Position numbers and translations under genes: made by a program. From the NCBI GenBank assembly GCA_021791875.1, contig JAJYVU010000034.1, positions 1 to 37,229 of the forward strand: a DNA stretch of 37,229 nucleotides, given 5' to 3'. The notes under the pieces are model-generated. The model was not told the origin of the DNA. It searched no databases and saw only the letters and a program-made list of their open reading frames with translations. Position 1 is the first letter of the stretch. Each line of letters starts with the position of its first letter. The stretch is from Acidobacteriota bacterium. Its GTDB lineage: Bacteria > Acidobacteriota > Terriglobia > Terriglobales > Acidobacteriaceae. Shown here one piece after another: positions 1-10,328 of this stretch.

Positions 1-216
1 CTGGATCATGCCTGCTGTATCGGTGGGGTTTTGCGATCCATAAAGAGCGCCCGCATCGGCTGCTTTTTGCAGCGTGTTGGAGTAATACAGGGCGACTCCG
101 AGATCGACAGCCCCGGAAAACAGCGCCAGCAACACGAGCAGAATGACAGCAACCTCGATCAGGCTGGAACCTGCTTCGCTGCCCATGATCCAACGATGCT
201 GAAGACTACGTTTCAC
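1..216 (-). CDS. TadE-like pilus-assembly family protein (partial, 3' end outside window)
   Basis: The reading frame is open from a GTG at 216 to the window edge (72 codons). The N-terminus is a short basic stretch, then a hydrophobic segment (SLIEVAVILLVLLALFSGAVD) and the sequence LGVALYYSNTLQKAADAGAL. This is the usual layout of TadE/TadG proteins: one membrane helix ending in an acidic residue, followed by an Ala-rich amphipathic stretch. GTG at 216 was chosen because a GGAG motif lies five bases upstream; an in-frame GTG at 222 overlaps the upstream stop. It starts directly after the TadG-like gene and is clearly co-transcribed with it. In Flp/Tad systems such proteins are minor pseudopilins or assembly factors at the inner membrane; that role is inferred here. 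Confidence 0.75.
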   Translation of the reverse strand, partial: MKRSLQHRWIMGSEAGSSLIEVAVILLVLLALFSGAVDLGVALYYSNTLQKAADAGALYGSQNPTDTAGMIQ

Positions 217-218
217 GC

Positions 219-1517
219 TCACTCCGAAAGTACCGGAGCCGGGCCCTTAATCGGGTCTCCTCCAGGTAACGAAGAGTAATTGTCGCCGAGGCCAAAGCTC
301 CCATTGCCGTTGTCTATGATGGATTGAGTGTCGAGGATCGTATATGCGGCGACATTCCCGCCACCGTTGATGGTGAGATTCGCTCCGGGAGCGTACACCA
401 CTCCCTGGTAGATTGAAGTCGAGTCTCCATTCAGGATGATCGTGCTCGTATCCGAGGGATTCTGATAATAGAGAATGCCCGCGTAGGTTCCGGTGGTTGG
501 GGCCACAAAGTTGACGTGAGATCCGCCATTCATCGTGAGCGAACCAGAGGAGAAATAGAAGGTAACGCCGTTCCCCGATACGGTGTCATTTCCGTTCACA
601 ATCAGGTTGCCTTCCATATAGTAAACGCCGGGGCTGAATGTAACATTTTCGCTTCCATTGATCGTGATGCCGTTACAATACGTGCCTGGAAAGATCGTCG
701 TCGCCTGATTCGGGATCGAGGTACAGGAGCCGGAGACCGGAGGCTGAAGATAGCTCAAGGGGTCCGGGAGGGCTGGAGCATTCAAGCTGGGCGATGGACT
801 GATGGTGCCGGCGTTAATAAGCGCTCCACCGTGGATATCGGTCACCGTCGTTGTAAGTGTGCCGCCATTCATCAATAACGCCGTACTGGATCCCGAGTCG
901 TCGATAAGGCCACAGGATGCCGTGATGCTTGCGGCGCCGTTGATGCGGACAGCCTCCGACGCAGAGGCAGAAGTATCTCCCGTAGAGAAATACAGGCAGA
1001 AGGGAGAGTTGCCGAGCGTGGCTTCTGCTCTGGCCACAACCATTACATGATTTATGCCGATGAGGCGAGCGAAATAGGTCGGCTCATCCTTCGAGACCAC
1101 GGCTTCCACGTAGTTGGCGTTCCCATAGTTGGGGTCGTTCGCGGTGGAACCCAATGCACAAGGACCATTGTTGAGGGTTAAAATGAGATTATTTCCGCTT
1201 GTAGAGCCACACTGCGTGTTCAGCGTGATATTGGTGTAGCCGTTCTCAGTCAGTGCATCGAGCGCGGCAGTCGTCATGGCAGAACAATCGGCAAAACCGC
1301 TACATGCGCTTATTTGCATGGCACCGGCCATCGCGGCAGCTTGAGCCGCGGATTGCAACTGCTCCTTCTGATAATGAAGAATTCCAAGGTCGATTGCCAT
1401 GGCGGCAAAAGCAACGAGGACAGGCAGAACTATCGCAAATAAGATGATGGCTTGACCGCTGGTCTCTTGATATACACGGAGGATAAAGTTCCGTAATCGA
1501 CGCATTTTTCCACTCAT
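219..1517 (-). CDS. TadG-like protein with beta-helix-like C-terminal region
   Basis: The 432-aa protein begins with a basic stretch and a membrane helix (about residues 20-45, ending AIDLGILHYQKEQLQSAAQAA), the hallmark of the putative Flp pilus-assembly TadE/G-like family. There is no von Willebrand domain. From about residue 190 onward the sequence is rich in Gly, Asn, Thr and Ser, with recurring NG and VNGN/INGS/LNGD turns and YY motifs. This suggests a stacked beta-helix of the kind seen in exported or polymer-forming surface proteins. It is followed immediately by the TadE-like gene. A surface or pilus-associated role is likely, but the exact function is unknown. ATG at 1517 is used; an in-frame ATG at 1505 is possible. 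Confidence 0.8.
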   Translation of the reverse strand: MSGKMRRLRNFILRVYQETSGQAIILFAIVLPVLVAFAAMAIDLGILHYQKEQLQSAAQAAAMAGAMQISACSGFADCSAMTTAALDALTENGYTNITLNTQCGSTSGNNLILTLNNGPCALGSTANDPNYGNANYVEAVVSKDEPTYFARLIGINHVMVVARAEATLGNSPFCLYFSTGDTSASASEAVRINGAASITASCGLIDDSGSSTALLMNGGTLTTTVTDIHGGALINAGTISPSPSLNAPALPDPLSYLQPPVSGSCTSIPNQATTIFPGTYCNGITINGSENVTFSPGVYYMEGNLIVNGNDTVSGNGVTFYFSSGSLTMNGGSHVNFVAPTTGTYAGILYYQNPSDTSTIILNGDSTSIYQGVVYAPGANLTINGGGNVAAYTILDTQSIIDNGNGSFGLGDNYSSLPGGDPIKGPAPVLSE

Positions 1518-1734
1518 AACTGATGTGTCTCATTCGCCGCAGCCACATACTACGGCTTGTTTGTATATGGGGATAACTAGGCTGTCAATAGCACCGATGG
1601 GGCAAGCGACCGTACTGCCTCAATGTCCTCCACGCACGAGAAGCGATGCGCGATTCCGGGCAGAAAAATCCACACTTCAGAAAGTGCCATATCCGGCCAG
1701 TCGCAAGAGTTATCGAGATCCACAAGCGCGTACC

Positions 1735-1854
1735 TCCCGCCACGCTTCAGGCACTTTGTTGAAATCCAGGCGAGAAGATATGATGACCCTCCAGGCGCTT
1801 TTACGGCACGCCAATGACAAGATCACACTCGACGTTTACACGCAAGCTGTGAAG
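1735..1854 (+). pseudogene. Tyrosine recombinase (phage integrase) C-terminal remnant
   Basis: A 40-codon stretch encodes SRHASGTLLK, then LQALLRHANDKITLDVYTQA. This matches the end of tyrosine recombinase catalytic domains: the H-containing segment before GTLL, the LLRHAN box and the nucleophile Tyr in DVYTQA (codon at 1837). The usual Arg I box and the rest of the catalytic and core-binding domains are absent upstream, and the frame runs on into unrelated sequence. It is therefore a dead fragment. It sits next to a small basic protein gene and an RHS remnant, so this gap between larger genes is an old integration scar. Confidence 0.7.
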
Positions 1855-2263
1855 CAATCCATTCCGAATCGCCAAATCCGCTTCTTGGACTCCAATCTGG
1901 CGCGGCTGAGTAATCGAGCAATAAGCCGAATCCATAAGCAACATCAAAAACATTTGCTCCTGAATGTTGTGTGGCAAATCTCTGTGCAAATCGCGCCAGT
2001 GCATCCGCAACTCCCGATTCTTGCGGTAAGCGACACGGCGGGCTTGATCCGGTATGTCGCATATGTGCGGTTCTTCGAGCCTGCGCTTGAGACAGACCCG
2101 ACTCTTCCATTTACTGCCACAATTGTGCTCGAATAACACTAAAACCGAATGTATGATGTTCCACGGCAGAGTCTTCGGGCAGCACTTCCGCCTCGACATC
2201 ACCATTTCCGGCACTTGCCACACCAGAAGCAAATGCTAAATTGGGTCAGGGAGAATAGGCATA

Positions 2264-2500
2264 ATGGCAATCAAGAACTTGATTTCTGAAATCGACTTCG
2301 AAATCGCGCGACTCACACAGGCCCGGAACCTTTTGCTGGGCGATGAAGGTGGAGCATCCTTCAGCCACAGGGCCCGTGGTGTTAAGCCGACAGGAACTCT
2401 GAGGAAGAAGCGCGTGCTGAGTGCGGATGCCCGTGCGAGAATAGCAGCGGCTCAGAAGAAGCGGTGGGCAAAGCAGAAGAAGGCTGCGAAAGCCTCCTGA
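2264..2500 (+). CDS. Small basic Ala/Lys-rich protein, unknown function
   Basis: The 78-aa frame starts at an ATG preceded by a GGGAGAA ribosome-binding motif. The N-terminal half is amphipathic (LISEIDFEIARLTQARNLL) and probably helical or coiled. The C-terminal half is strongly basic (LSADARARIAAAQKKRWAKQ, then KKAAKAS). Short proteins with this arrangement are, from memory, common as uncharacterised genes in Acidobacteriota. The basic tail could bind nucleic acid, but that is inference. It is a solitary gene beside a recombinase remnant. Codon usage and the good ribosome-binding site support a real gene. Confidence 0.7.
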   Translation: MAIKNLISEIDFEIARLTQARNLLLGDEGGASFSHRARGVKPTGTLRKKRVLSADARARIAAAQKKRWAKQKKAAKAS

Positions 2501-2717
2501 GGAAACGATCTTCCCGTAAATCCTCCGGTTGAGATCGCTCACCGCCGAGGCCGACACTCGCGTGCCCCACATCGCCTGCGGAGTGTTTTCCGCTCGCCGC
2601 ACGCTCACTCCTGCCAGGGTCCCGGTAGGAGCATCGGCTGGCATACGCTTCGGCATACTTACCGGTCACTTCTTAGAGCATTTCCCCTATTGGTACAGAC
2701 CGAAGAGAGAATCTCAA

Positions 2718-2746
2718 CGCAGCTTTTCCGTTAAGAAAAAGCTGCG
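2718..2746 (-). terminator. Stem-loop downstream of the first ASPIC/UnbV gene
   Basis: CGCAGCTTTT and AAAAGCTGCG form a perfect 10-bp stem around an 8-9 nt loop. It lies about 150 bases beyond the stop of the minus-strand ASPIC/UnbV gene. There is no clean T-run after the stem on the minus strand, so termination efficiency is uncertain; an older transposon end is an alternative. Confidence 0.45.
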
Positions 2747-2789
2747 CCTGGTTGAATTCAGAAAGTTCACAGGAATAGGAGAAATGCTC

Positions 2790-2865
2790 TACCTGCCGCA
2801 CGCTGCCCATGCCGTCATACTCGTAAAAGCTCGGTGTCCACGTGTTGTCGACGATCTGATTCTCG
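2790..2865 (-). pseudogene. RHS-repeat protein remnant
   Basis: In one minus-strand frame the translation reads NENQIVDNTWTPSFYEYDGM followed by GSVRQ. The pattern WTPSFYxYDGxGSVRQ is typical of the RHS/YD-repeat core just before the hypervariable tip. The similarity stops right after SVRQ, and no YD-repeat stretches are seen to either side. This is only a ~25-codon scar of an RHS-family gene, interrupted by unrelated sequence and the nearby stem-loop. Confidence 0.4.
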
Positions 2866-2899
2866 TTACAAGATGGGCCATGATCGGAACACACCTTAC

Positions 2900-4624
<1,725 letters not shown>

Positions 4625-4673
4625 CAGACGGGACCAGCACCCGCAGAAGAATATTGCGCTTGTGAGGAAAACA

Positions 4674-5639
4674 TCATCGTTGTACAGCGTGCCCCTGCGC
4701 GGTATCGCTGGAGGGATTCCGGGCTGCGGCTTGCGCCTGCAAAGCCATCTGCTGGCGCGCTCCCGCCTGGTCGCCAGTTCGCGCATCGGCTATGGCAAGC
4801 TGGTAGTGCCCGGCGGGATCGTTCGGCTCAAGCTTCACATAGTGCTCAAGCGGCGGCTTGGCCTCTGCGTATTTGCCCTCGGCAACCAGCGACATGCCCA
4901 GCGCCAGATAGGCCTCGGTGAAGCCCCCGTCAAGGTGGGCAGCGCGGGAAAAGTGCTGCGCGGCAACGGCCCAGTTGCCCTTGCGCCGAGCCAGCTCCCC
5001 GAGGATGAACTCGGCGGAGGCGTTGGTGGGATTGACGGCAAGCTCTTCTTCGAACTGCTGCTCCGCCGCGGCTGTGGAACCGGAGTCGCCCGCCTCGGCG
5101 AGCGCTATCTGCCCGAGATCGTAATGAATTCCGGCGATGTGCGGATGCTTCGCCAGGATGGCGCGAAAAATCGCGGCAGCCTGCTCTTCCTTGCCCTGGG
5201 ACTCCAAGTCCTCCGCCTTCAACTCCTGCGCCTGGTAGGAATCCGGATCTTTAACCTCCAGCTCGCGCGCCGCGTGCGTGGCCATCTCAGAGAATAAGTG
5301 GGCCTCCCAGTAGAGGATTTCAGGGTCGCGGGGATTCTCGCGCTCCATGCGGAAAAGATTGTCTGCGGCAACCTGCTCATCACCGACCGCCATGCCGCAG
5401 CGAACAGCCGCCATCTCTGCCTGGTAGCGGAGAGCCTTGTCCGTCACGTGGGGCAGCCCGCGCTCAATCAGCGGCAGAGCCTCTGAGCAACGGTTCGTTT
5501 CCACCAGTCTCACACCCCGTTGCACATCAGCCGCGGCAGAGCTTGTTGTTTTCTGAGTTTGCGCCCACAGTCCGAGTGTGCCAAGAAGAGCGGTGCAGCC
5601 GATGAGCGCAAGATTCCCCGCTAAGCGACAGCCAACCAT
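4674..5639 (-). CDS. Exported TPR protein
   Basis: The 321-aa protein has an N-terminal signal peptide (hydrophobic NLALIGCTALLGTLGLWAQ). Tetratricopeptide repeats follow from about residue 35 to 315, for example AEFILGELARRKGNWAVAAQ and AYLALGMSLVAEGKYAEAKP, each with the Trp/Leu-Gly-Ala-Pro TPR spacing. TPR arrays are protein-binding scaffolds. Here it lies directly upstream of an ASPIC/UnbV gene and downstream of a TonB-dependent receptor. This TPR-plus-ASPIC/UnbV pairing is one I associate with Acidobacteriota, and the two products may form an extracytoplasmic complex (inference). The sequence continues with Gln/Ala-rich residues at the C-terminus. Confidence 0.85.
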   Translation of the reverse strand: MVGCRLAGNLALIGCTALLGTLGLWAQTQKTTSSAAADVQRGVRLVETNRCSEALPLIERGLPHVTDKALRYQAEMAAVRCGMAVGDEQVAADNLFRMERENPRDPEILYWEAHLFSEMATHAARELEVKDPDSYQAQELKAEDLESQGKEEQAAAIFRAILAKHPHIAGIHYDLGQIALAEAGDSGSTAAAEQQFEEELAVNPTNASAEFILGELARRKGNWAVAAQHFSRAAHLDGGFTEAYLALGMSLVAEGKYAEAKPPLEHYVKLEPNDPAGHYQLAIADARTGDQAGARQQMALQAQAAARNPSSDTAQGHAVQR

Positions 5640-6244
5640 AATTTGACCCCGCAGTTCATGCCATCAATGCCATGGCGTTGCATTCGTGTTCAGGATGATC
5701 CGCGCAGCTTCGGCTCCGAGCGGCACACCCCCACGCACCCTGCTTGCGACGAAACATACCGGCCGGTCTGCAAGCGCCGACACCGGAAGCTTTGGCCAGT
5801 TGCGAAATCCGAAGCCGGGCCACTGGAGTGATGCCGGTTGGCGAGTGCAGACTCATGTGTACAACATCAGTATGCGGATTGTAAACGACCCGCTGGATGA
5901 TGCCCTGCGTTCCATATGATCCCCCATTGGAAACGGTCGAGTCGCGACCGGGCATGGCGATGGTCGTGGTCTGAGCCTGCACATTAACACTGAAGTGCGC
6001 TGCCTTACACCTGGATGTTTCCAACTGCTCCTCCTGGAGGTCCAACAAACTGTACCGATGTGCGAAATGGTTCCTTCGCGTCCCGGACAAACTGCCGGAT
6101 GGCTCTGAACCATCCGGCAGCCGGAGGACTTACAGTGTTTTTCGGTTCGAAAGTTTACAAGAGGAACGCTGCCGGGTGGCTCTTTCCTTAGGAAAAAGCC
6201 GGTCCATCTGCCGTCGATCTGTCTACGTACGAACCGAAAGCGCT
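5640..6244. other. Gene-poor gap between TPR gene and TonB-dependent receptor
   Basis: No open frame here shows a recognisable domain, signal peptide or convincing ribosome-binding site. A minus-strand frame at 5656-6090 exists, but its composition (Arg/Cys/His-rich in its ends) looks like noise. The gap holds three inverted repeats listed or described separately: a perfect stem at 6092-6120, an imperfect GGCT(C/T)TTTCC stem around 6178-6201, and TTCGGTTCG near 6139 facing CGAACCGAA near 6230. It may hold the promoter of the TPR-ASPIC/UnbV operon. Confidence 0.5.
6092..6120 (-). terminator. Probable terminator of the 1290-aa TonB-dependent receptor
   Basis: CTGCCGGATGG and CCATCCGGCAG form a perfect 11-bp GC-rich stem with a 7-nt loop. 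On the minus strand it is followed by a short TTTGT. It lies about 125 bases after the receptor stop. The T-run is short, so this is a moderate call. Confidence 0.5.
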
Positions 6245-9200
6245 CTAAAACTGGAAGTTTCCGCGCAGTTCGATCTGTCTCCCGAAACCGCTCCCTTCAT
6301 TGGTGGGGCTTCCCTCCCCGAAGTTGTAATCCTGAATGCCGGAATCGAATGACGGAGAAGATGCGGCTACGCTGGGTACGTACGGCCCAAATCCATCCGA
6401 ATTTCCGAAGACAGGATGATTCCAGATATTGATGAAGGATGCCTGGAGGTTAAAGTTGATCGCCCCGTGGATCGGAAAGATCTTCGTCACCTCTACATCC
6501 TGAAAGAATTGTCGTGGCGCGTGGAGGTACATCACATTCCCGAAAACTCCAGGCGTGATGTTAGGCGAGATGTATTTCGAGTTAGCACCGCCTCCTGACG
6601 GGCTGACCAGATATTTCGGATTGATTAAATTGGCATATGGCTGGCCCGGTACCTCTCGAACACCAATGGAGCTCTGCAACTGACTCGCGCTCACGTTATG
6701 CAGATCGATGCCGCCGTCGCCGTAGTCATTGTAAGTAAGGTACCCGCCACCGAGCAGCGCCGGCGCTCCGCCCTGCCAGGTGACAATGGTTCCCACCGTG
6801 TATCCACCCAGAACGGCATCCAGCGCCCGGTTGTGCGCGAGATAAGTCTGACCTTGACCTACCGGAATCTGGTAGGTACCGCTGGCATGGAAGACGTTCT
6901 GGATATCAAAGAGCGTAGGCCCATAGCTCTGCCTCAGATTGCGAAGCGTGAAGGCGTTGAAGGCGCCGGTCCACTGATTGCCGGACTGCACGCCAAGACT
7001 GTGGCTCCAGGTGTAGTTCGCATCGAATTGCAGACCGTGCCAGGTCGCCTGGCGGAGATCCACCTGCAGACCGTTGTAATTCGAGTAGCCTCTGGAAACC
7101 AGCTCGCCGCTGGAACTGCCACCGGTGTAGGGATTGGCCTGGAAGAAGTTGATCGGGTAGCCCGCACCCGCGCCTGTGTAGCCCGCGTTCGTGGCGCAGG
7201 GCGCAAAGCTGGCGCCGACCAGATTACAGAAGTACGGTACGGTGCCGTTGATCCCCGCAAGAACACTGGCCAGCGCTCCGGCCTGCCCCGTATTCAGATA
7301 ATTGATGAACTGAGTGTTCGTGAAGTCGGAGGCATTGGGACCGCCAAAAGCCGCTTCCAGAATCGGCACCGGATAGCCGTTGCTCGGGGCGAAGGAAGTG
7401 CCACCTGACGCAGCCAGATTGGCCTGGGCGTTTTTGAAGTCCTTCAGGAATTGGTTTTCGAAGATATTCACTTCATTGGGATCGATGGCAATCCACTGAT
7501 TGAACGTGTGATTGCCCATATAGCGGACTTCCAGCGCCATGGAATGGCCTAACGCGCGCTGAATACCGAAATTCCAGGATTCGGACTCGGGTTGTTTGAG
7601 GTTTGGCTGGATGCCGTTGACCCCTGGTCCACCCGTATACGTGAACTCCGACTCGGGCGCCGTCGCCTGGTAGGTTGCCGGCGACAGAATGGGTGCAGGT
7701 AGCGGATCGCCGATCGAGAGGCTACCCGGAGCGAACGTTCCCGGCTGTCCGGTGTTGTTCGCGATGAGGTTGAACTGCTGGTAGTAGAACTGCCCGTAGT
7801 CCGTGCCATAGTCCCAGAAGTACTGGTAGGGCTCTGTGAAGCGGCGCAGCGCATATCCGCCGCGAATGACTGTCTTGTTGCCGCCAAGAAGTCCCGCAAG
7901 CGGGCCGCCCTTCACATTTGGATTCCAGGCGAAGCCGAATGCCGGCTGCGGCGTGACCCTCCACGGCGCATATGGCTGCGTATGAACGGCAATCACGGGA
8001 TTCAAGTCGCCATTGAGTTCCCCGGGATGGAATAGCTGGCCAACGGCGGTCGGACCGTAGATGGCCGCCTGTGAGGCGGAATGGTATTGACCGGTAAGAT
8101 CCTTCTCCGGGCCAAAGATATCCCAGCGCAAACCGTAGTTGAGGGTCAGCGATCGAGTTATTCTCCATGAATCTTCCGCGAACAAGCTCCACGCCGACGA
8201 TACCTCGTCCAGCGGATACTCGCTCATGGTGCCGGTCTTGCTGTATTGCTTCGTCTTGATGTTATAGGCGTTTTCTCCATTCACACCGCTGAGTCTGCCC
8301 GTCAGGATCGCATACAGCGCATCCGCTTTTGCCAGCTCGGCATTGCTGGCGCCGGGCAGCGTCGGATTGGTTCCCGAGTTGGTGAAGGCATTGATCGCGG
8401 GATCGCCGGTCGCCAGACCAAAGTTGTAGTTATAAAAACCTCCCGGAGCATTCCAGTAGTGATCCTGCTCCTTGTACCAGGAAACCCCGTACTCGAAGGT
8501 GTGCTTCCCATGCTGCAGCGTCATGGAATCGGAAAAATCCCAGATGGGATAATACGTGTCGATCGGCAACTGGTAGACTTGGCCGGACATGGTACCGCTG
8601 ACGCCGGGATAGTTCCAGAACACGGTCGGCTGGCTCGTATAGAGCGGGGCTGCATTGTAAGCATACTTCGTGGCGTCGTAGAGATAACCAGCCTTGAATT
8701 GGTTAATCAGCTGCGGCGAAAAAATGTAGCTGAAACCATAAGTGCCGGTAAAATTCCTGGTCTGGTTGCCGGCCTGCTGATTCGCAAAGGTACTGCCGGG
8801 AAAGGTGGGCGCTGTAGTGCCCGGCTGGTTGTACTGCGACATCATCCACGAGAGATACATCCTGGCCTTCTGCGAGAGGTCGTAATCGATGCGCGCCACC
8901 GGAAAGTAATCCGTCTGGGGGGAATTGTTATTCCAGCCAATCTCCTGGACGTTCGGATCGGAGGTCCCGGCGATATGTCCATCGCTGAGGATCGAGTTAA
9001 TCGCCGAAAACTGCTTGGCAACCTCCGGATTGATCGCGGTCGCTATTTTCGTACCGTTGGGGGGTTGAGAAGCATTGTATTTTTCCGCGATGGTCAGAAG
9101 GTTGACCGTATGCGATCCGTAAGTAAAGTTGCCGGCCTGAGCGGCCTTCGTGAAAATATTGTTGGTCGCAAGATAGCTGCCAGGGATCTTCTGCTCCGCA

Positions 9201-10117
9201 TAGGTCCCGAAGAAGAAGAGCTTGTTACGGAGGATGGGACCGCCGACGCTGACGCCGAAGGCATTCTCGATGTACTTGCCCTTGCGGTTACCCAGGGCAT
9301 TGTTGAGCCAGCTGTTGGCATCCAGTCCGTCGTTGCGGAAATCCTCATAGGCGAGGCCATGGAAATGATTAGTGCCGCGTTTTGAGACGAATGTGACCTG
9401 GGTCGTAGCCTGCCCGAAACCGGAATTCAGGCCCAGCTGATCGGTCGTCACGCTCATCTCCTCGATGTCTTCCAGGCGGGGTTCGACGGCTGGCGCGCTG
9501 GAGTCGAATTTCATACGGCTCGTGTTCCCGACCATGCCGTCCATGTTGCTGCCCTGGTCCATGATGGGCAGGCCATTGAACGTGCCCTGGCCATTCTGGC
9601 CGCTGAATCCTGGCACGATCGATATCAGGTTGTTGAGATTACGGCCGTTGAGGGGCAGATCCTGGATCTGCTTCGTGGTGATCACGGTGCTGATCTGGTT
9701 GGAGGTCACCTGCAGTACGGGAGAAGCCTCGCTGGACACATGAATCGTCTGCGTGGTCTTCCCGACGGACAGTTGCACCGAAAGATTGGTGACCTGGGAC
9801 GCCTGGACAATGACCGCGGAATAGACCTTCGTGGCGTACCCGGAACGGCTGATGCTGAGCGTATAGATGCCGATGGGGAGGTTCACGAACGTGTAGGCGC
9901 CGCTGCCGCTCGTGCTTGCCTTGTAGGTGTCGTTGGTTTGATGGTTGACGAGCGAGAGTGCCGCGCCCGGCACCACTGCTCCCGTCGAGTCTTCCACCGT
10001 AACCACAATTTTCCCCTGGGTGCCTTCCTGGGCGATCGCCCGGGAGCCCGAAAATGTCAACACACATACCAGCGCAATGGTGACAAGGCGAATCCATTCT
10101 CGCCCACGAATCTTCAT
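6245..10117 (-). CDS. TonB-dependent outer-membrane receptor, Oar-like, with carboxypeptidase-regulatory-like N-domain
   Basis: The 1290-aa protein has a signal peptide (LVTIALVCVLTFSGSRAIAQ). A carboxypeptidase-D-regulatory-like Ig fold follows (GKIVVTVEDSTGAVVPGAAL, about residues 33-115). The plug domain (about 130-260) contains QIQDLPLNGRNLNNLISIVPG, a very typical sequence of this subfamily. The rest is a large beta-barrel ending in the aromatic-terminated strand ELRGNFQF. It should bind a large or scarce ligand at the cell surface and import it with TonB-ExbBD energy; the ligand is unknown. The start is clear: GAGGAGG lies 5-6 bases upstream of ATG 10117. A sigma70-like promoter is visible about 140-170 bases upstream. 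TPR genes flank it on both sides in the same direction. Confidence 0.92.
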   Translation of the reverse strand: MKIRGREWIRLVTIALVCVLTFSGSRAIAQEGTQGKIVVTVEDSTGAVVPGAALSLVNHQTNDTYKASTSGSGAYTFVNLPIGIYTLSISRSGYATKVYSAVIVQASQVTNLSVQLSVGKTTQTIHVSSEASPVLQVTSNQISTVITTKQIQDLPLNGRNLNNLISIVPGFSGQNGQGTFNGLPIMDQGSNMDGMVGNTSRMKFDSSAPAVEPRLEDIEEMSVTTDQLGLNSGFGQATTQVTFVSKRGTNHFHGLAYEDFRNDGLDANSWLNNALGNRKGKYIENAFGVSVGGPILRNKLFFFGTYAEQKIPGSYLATNNIFTKAAQAGNFTYGSHTVNLLTIAEKYNASQPPNGTKIATAINPEVAKQFSAINSILSDGHIAGTSDPNVQEIGWNNNSPQTDYFPVARIDYDLSQKARMYLSWMMSQYNQPGTTAPTFPGSTFANQQAGNQTRNFTGTYGFSYIFSPQLINQFKAGYLYDATKYAYNAAPLYTSQPTVFWNYPGVSGTMSGQVYQLPIDTYYPIWDFSDSMTLQHGKHTFEYGVSWYKEQDHYWNAPGGFYNYNFGLATGDPAINAFTNSGTNPTLPGASNAELAKADALYAILTGRLSGVNGENAYNIKTKQYSKTGTMSEYPLDEVSSAWSLFAEDSWRITRSLTLNYGLRWDIFGPEKDLTGQYHSASQAAIYGPTAVGQLFHPGELNGDLNPVIAVHTQPYAPWRVTPQPAFGFAWNPNVKGGPLAGLLGGNKTVIRGGYALRRFTEPYQYFWDYGTDYGQFYYQQFNLIANNTGQPGTFAPGSLSIGDPLPAPILSPATYQATAPESEFTYTGGPGVNGIQPNLKQPESESWNFGIQRALGHSMALEVRYMGNHTFNQWIAIDPNEVNIFENQFLKDFKNAQANLAASGGTSFAPSNGYPVPILEAAFGGPNASDFTNTQFINYLNTGQAGALASVLAGINGTVPYFCNLVGASFAPCATNAGYTGAGAGYPINFFQANPYTGGSSSGELVSRGYSNYNGLQVDLRQATWHGLQFDANYTWSHSLGVQSGNQWTGAFNAFTLRNLRQSYGPTLFDIQNVFHASGTYQIPVGQGQTYLAHNRALDAVLGGYTVGTIVTWQGGAPALLGGGYLTYNDYGDGGIDLHNVSASQLQSSIGVREVPGQPYANLINPKYLVSPSGGGANSKYISPNITPGVFGNVMYLHAPRQFFQDVEVTKIFPIHGAINFNLQASFINIWNHPVFGNSDGFGPYVPSVAASSPSFDSGIQDYNFGEGSPTNEGSGFGRQIELRGNFQF

Positions 10118-10257
10118 TTGTCCGCCTCCTCAAACTATGAAACGTTTTCCAGTCCACGGAATCTCTGAACGGTCCTTGCCAGCGCGTGGTCCCCTGGATC
10201 TGTAGCTTTGCCCGATCTCGCAGTACGGCTGTGTGGATTTCGGCTTATGAATGTGAT

Positions 10258-10286
10258 TTTGTATAAGACTTTGTATCCATTGTCAA
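10258..10286 (-). promoter_or_regulatory. Candidate sigma70 promoter of the 1290-aa receptor
   Basis: On the minus strand TTGACA (10286-10281) is followed by exactly 17 bases and then TACAAA (10263-10258). The heptamer ATACAAA occurs twice here as a direct repeat, the second copy covering the -10, so a regulator could bind across the promoter. The leader to the ATG would be about 135 bases. Confidence 0.5.
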
Positions 10287-10328
10287 GCGATAATCTTCCA
10301 CGGAAAAAGACCGGCAATCCGCCGAAGC

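Noticed and set aside
1801-2232. Minus-strand open frame of 143 codons
   Set aside because: It overlaps the recombinase remnant, has no domain or ribosome-binding site, and its composition looks random.
5656-6090. Minus-strand 144-codon frame between the TPR gene and the receptor
   Set aside because: No signal peptide, domain or good ribosome-binding site; its ends are Arg/Cys-rich noise.
8246-9385. 379-codon plus-strand frame within the large receptor gene
   Set aside because: Antisense shadow of a well-supported TonB-dependent receptor.
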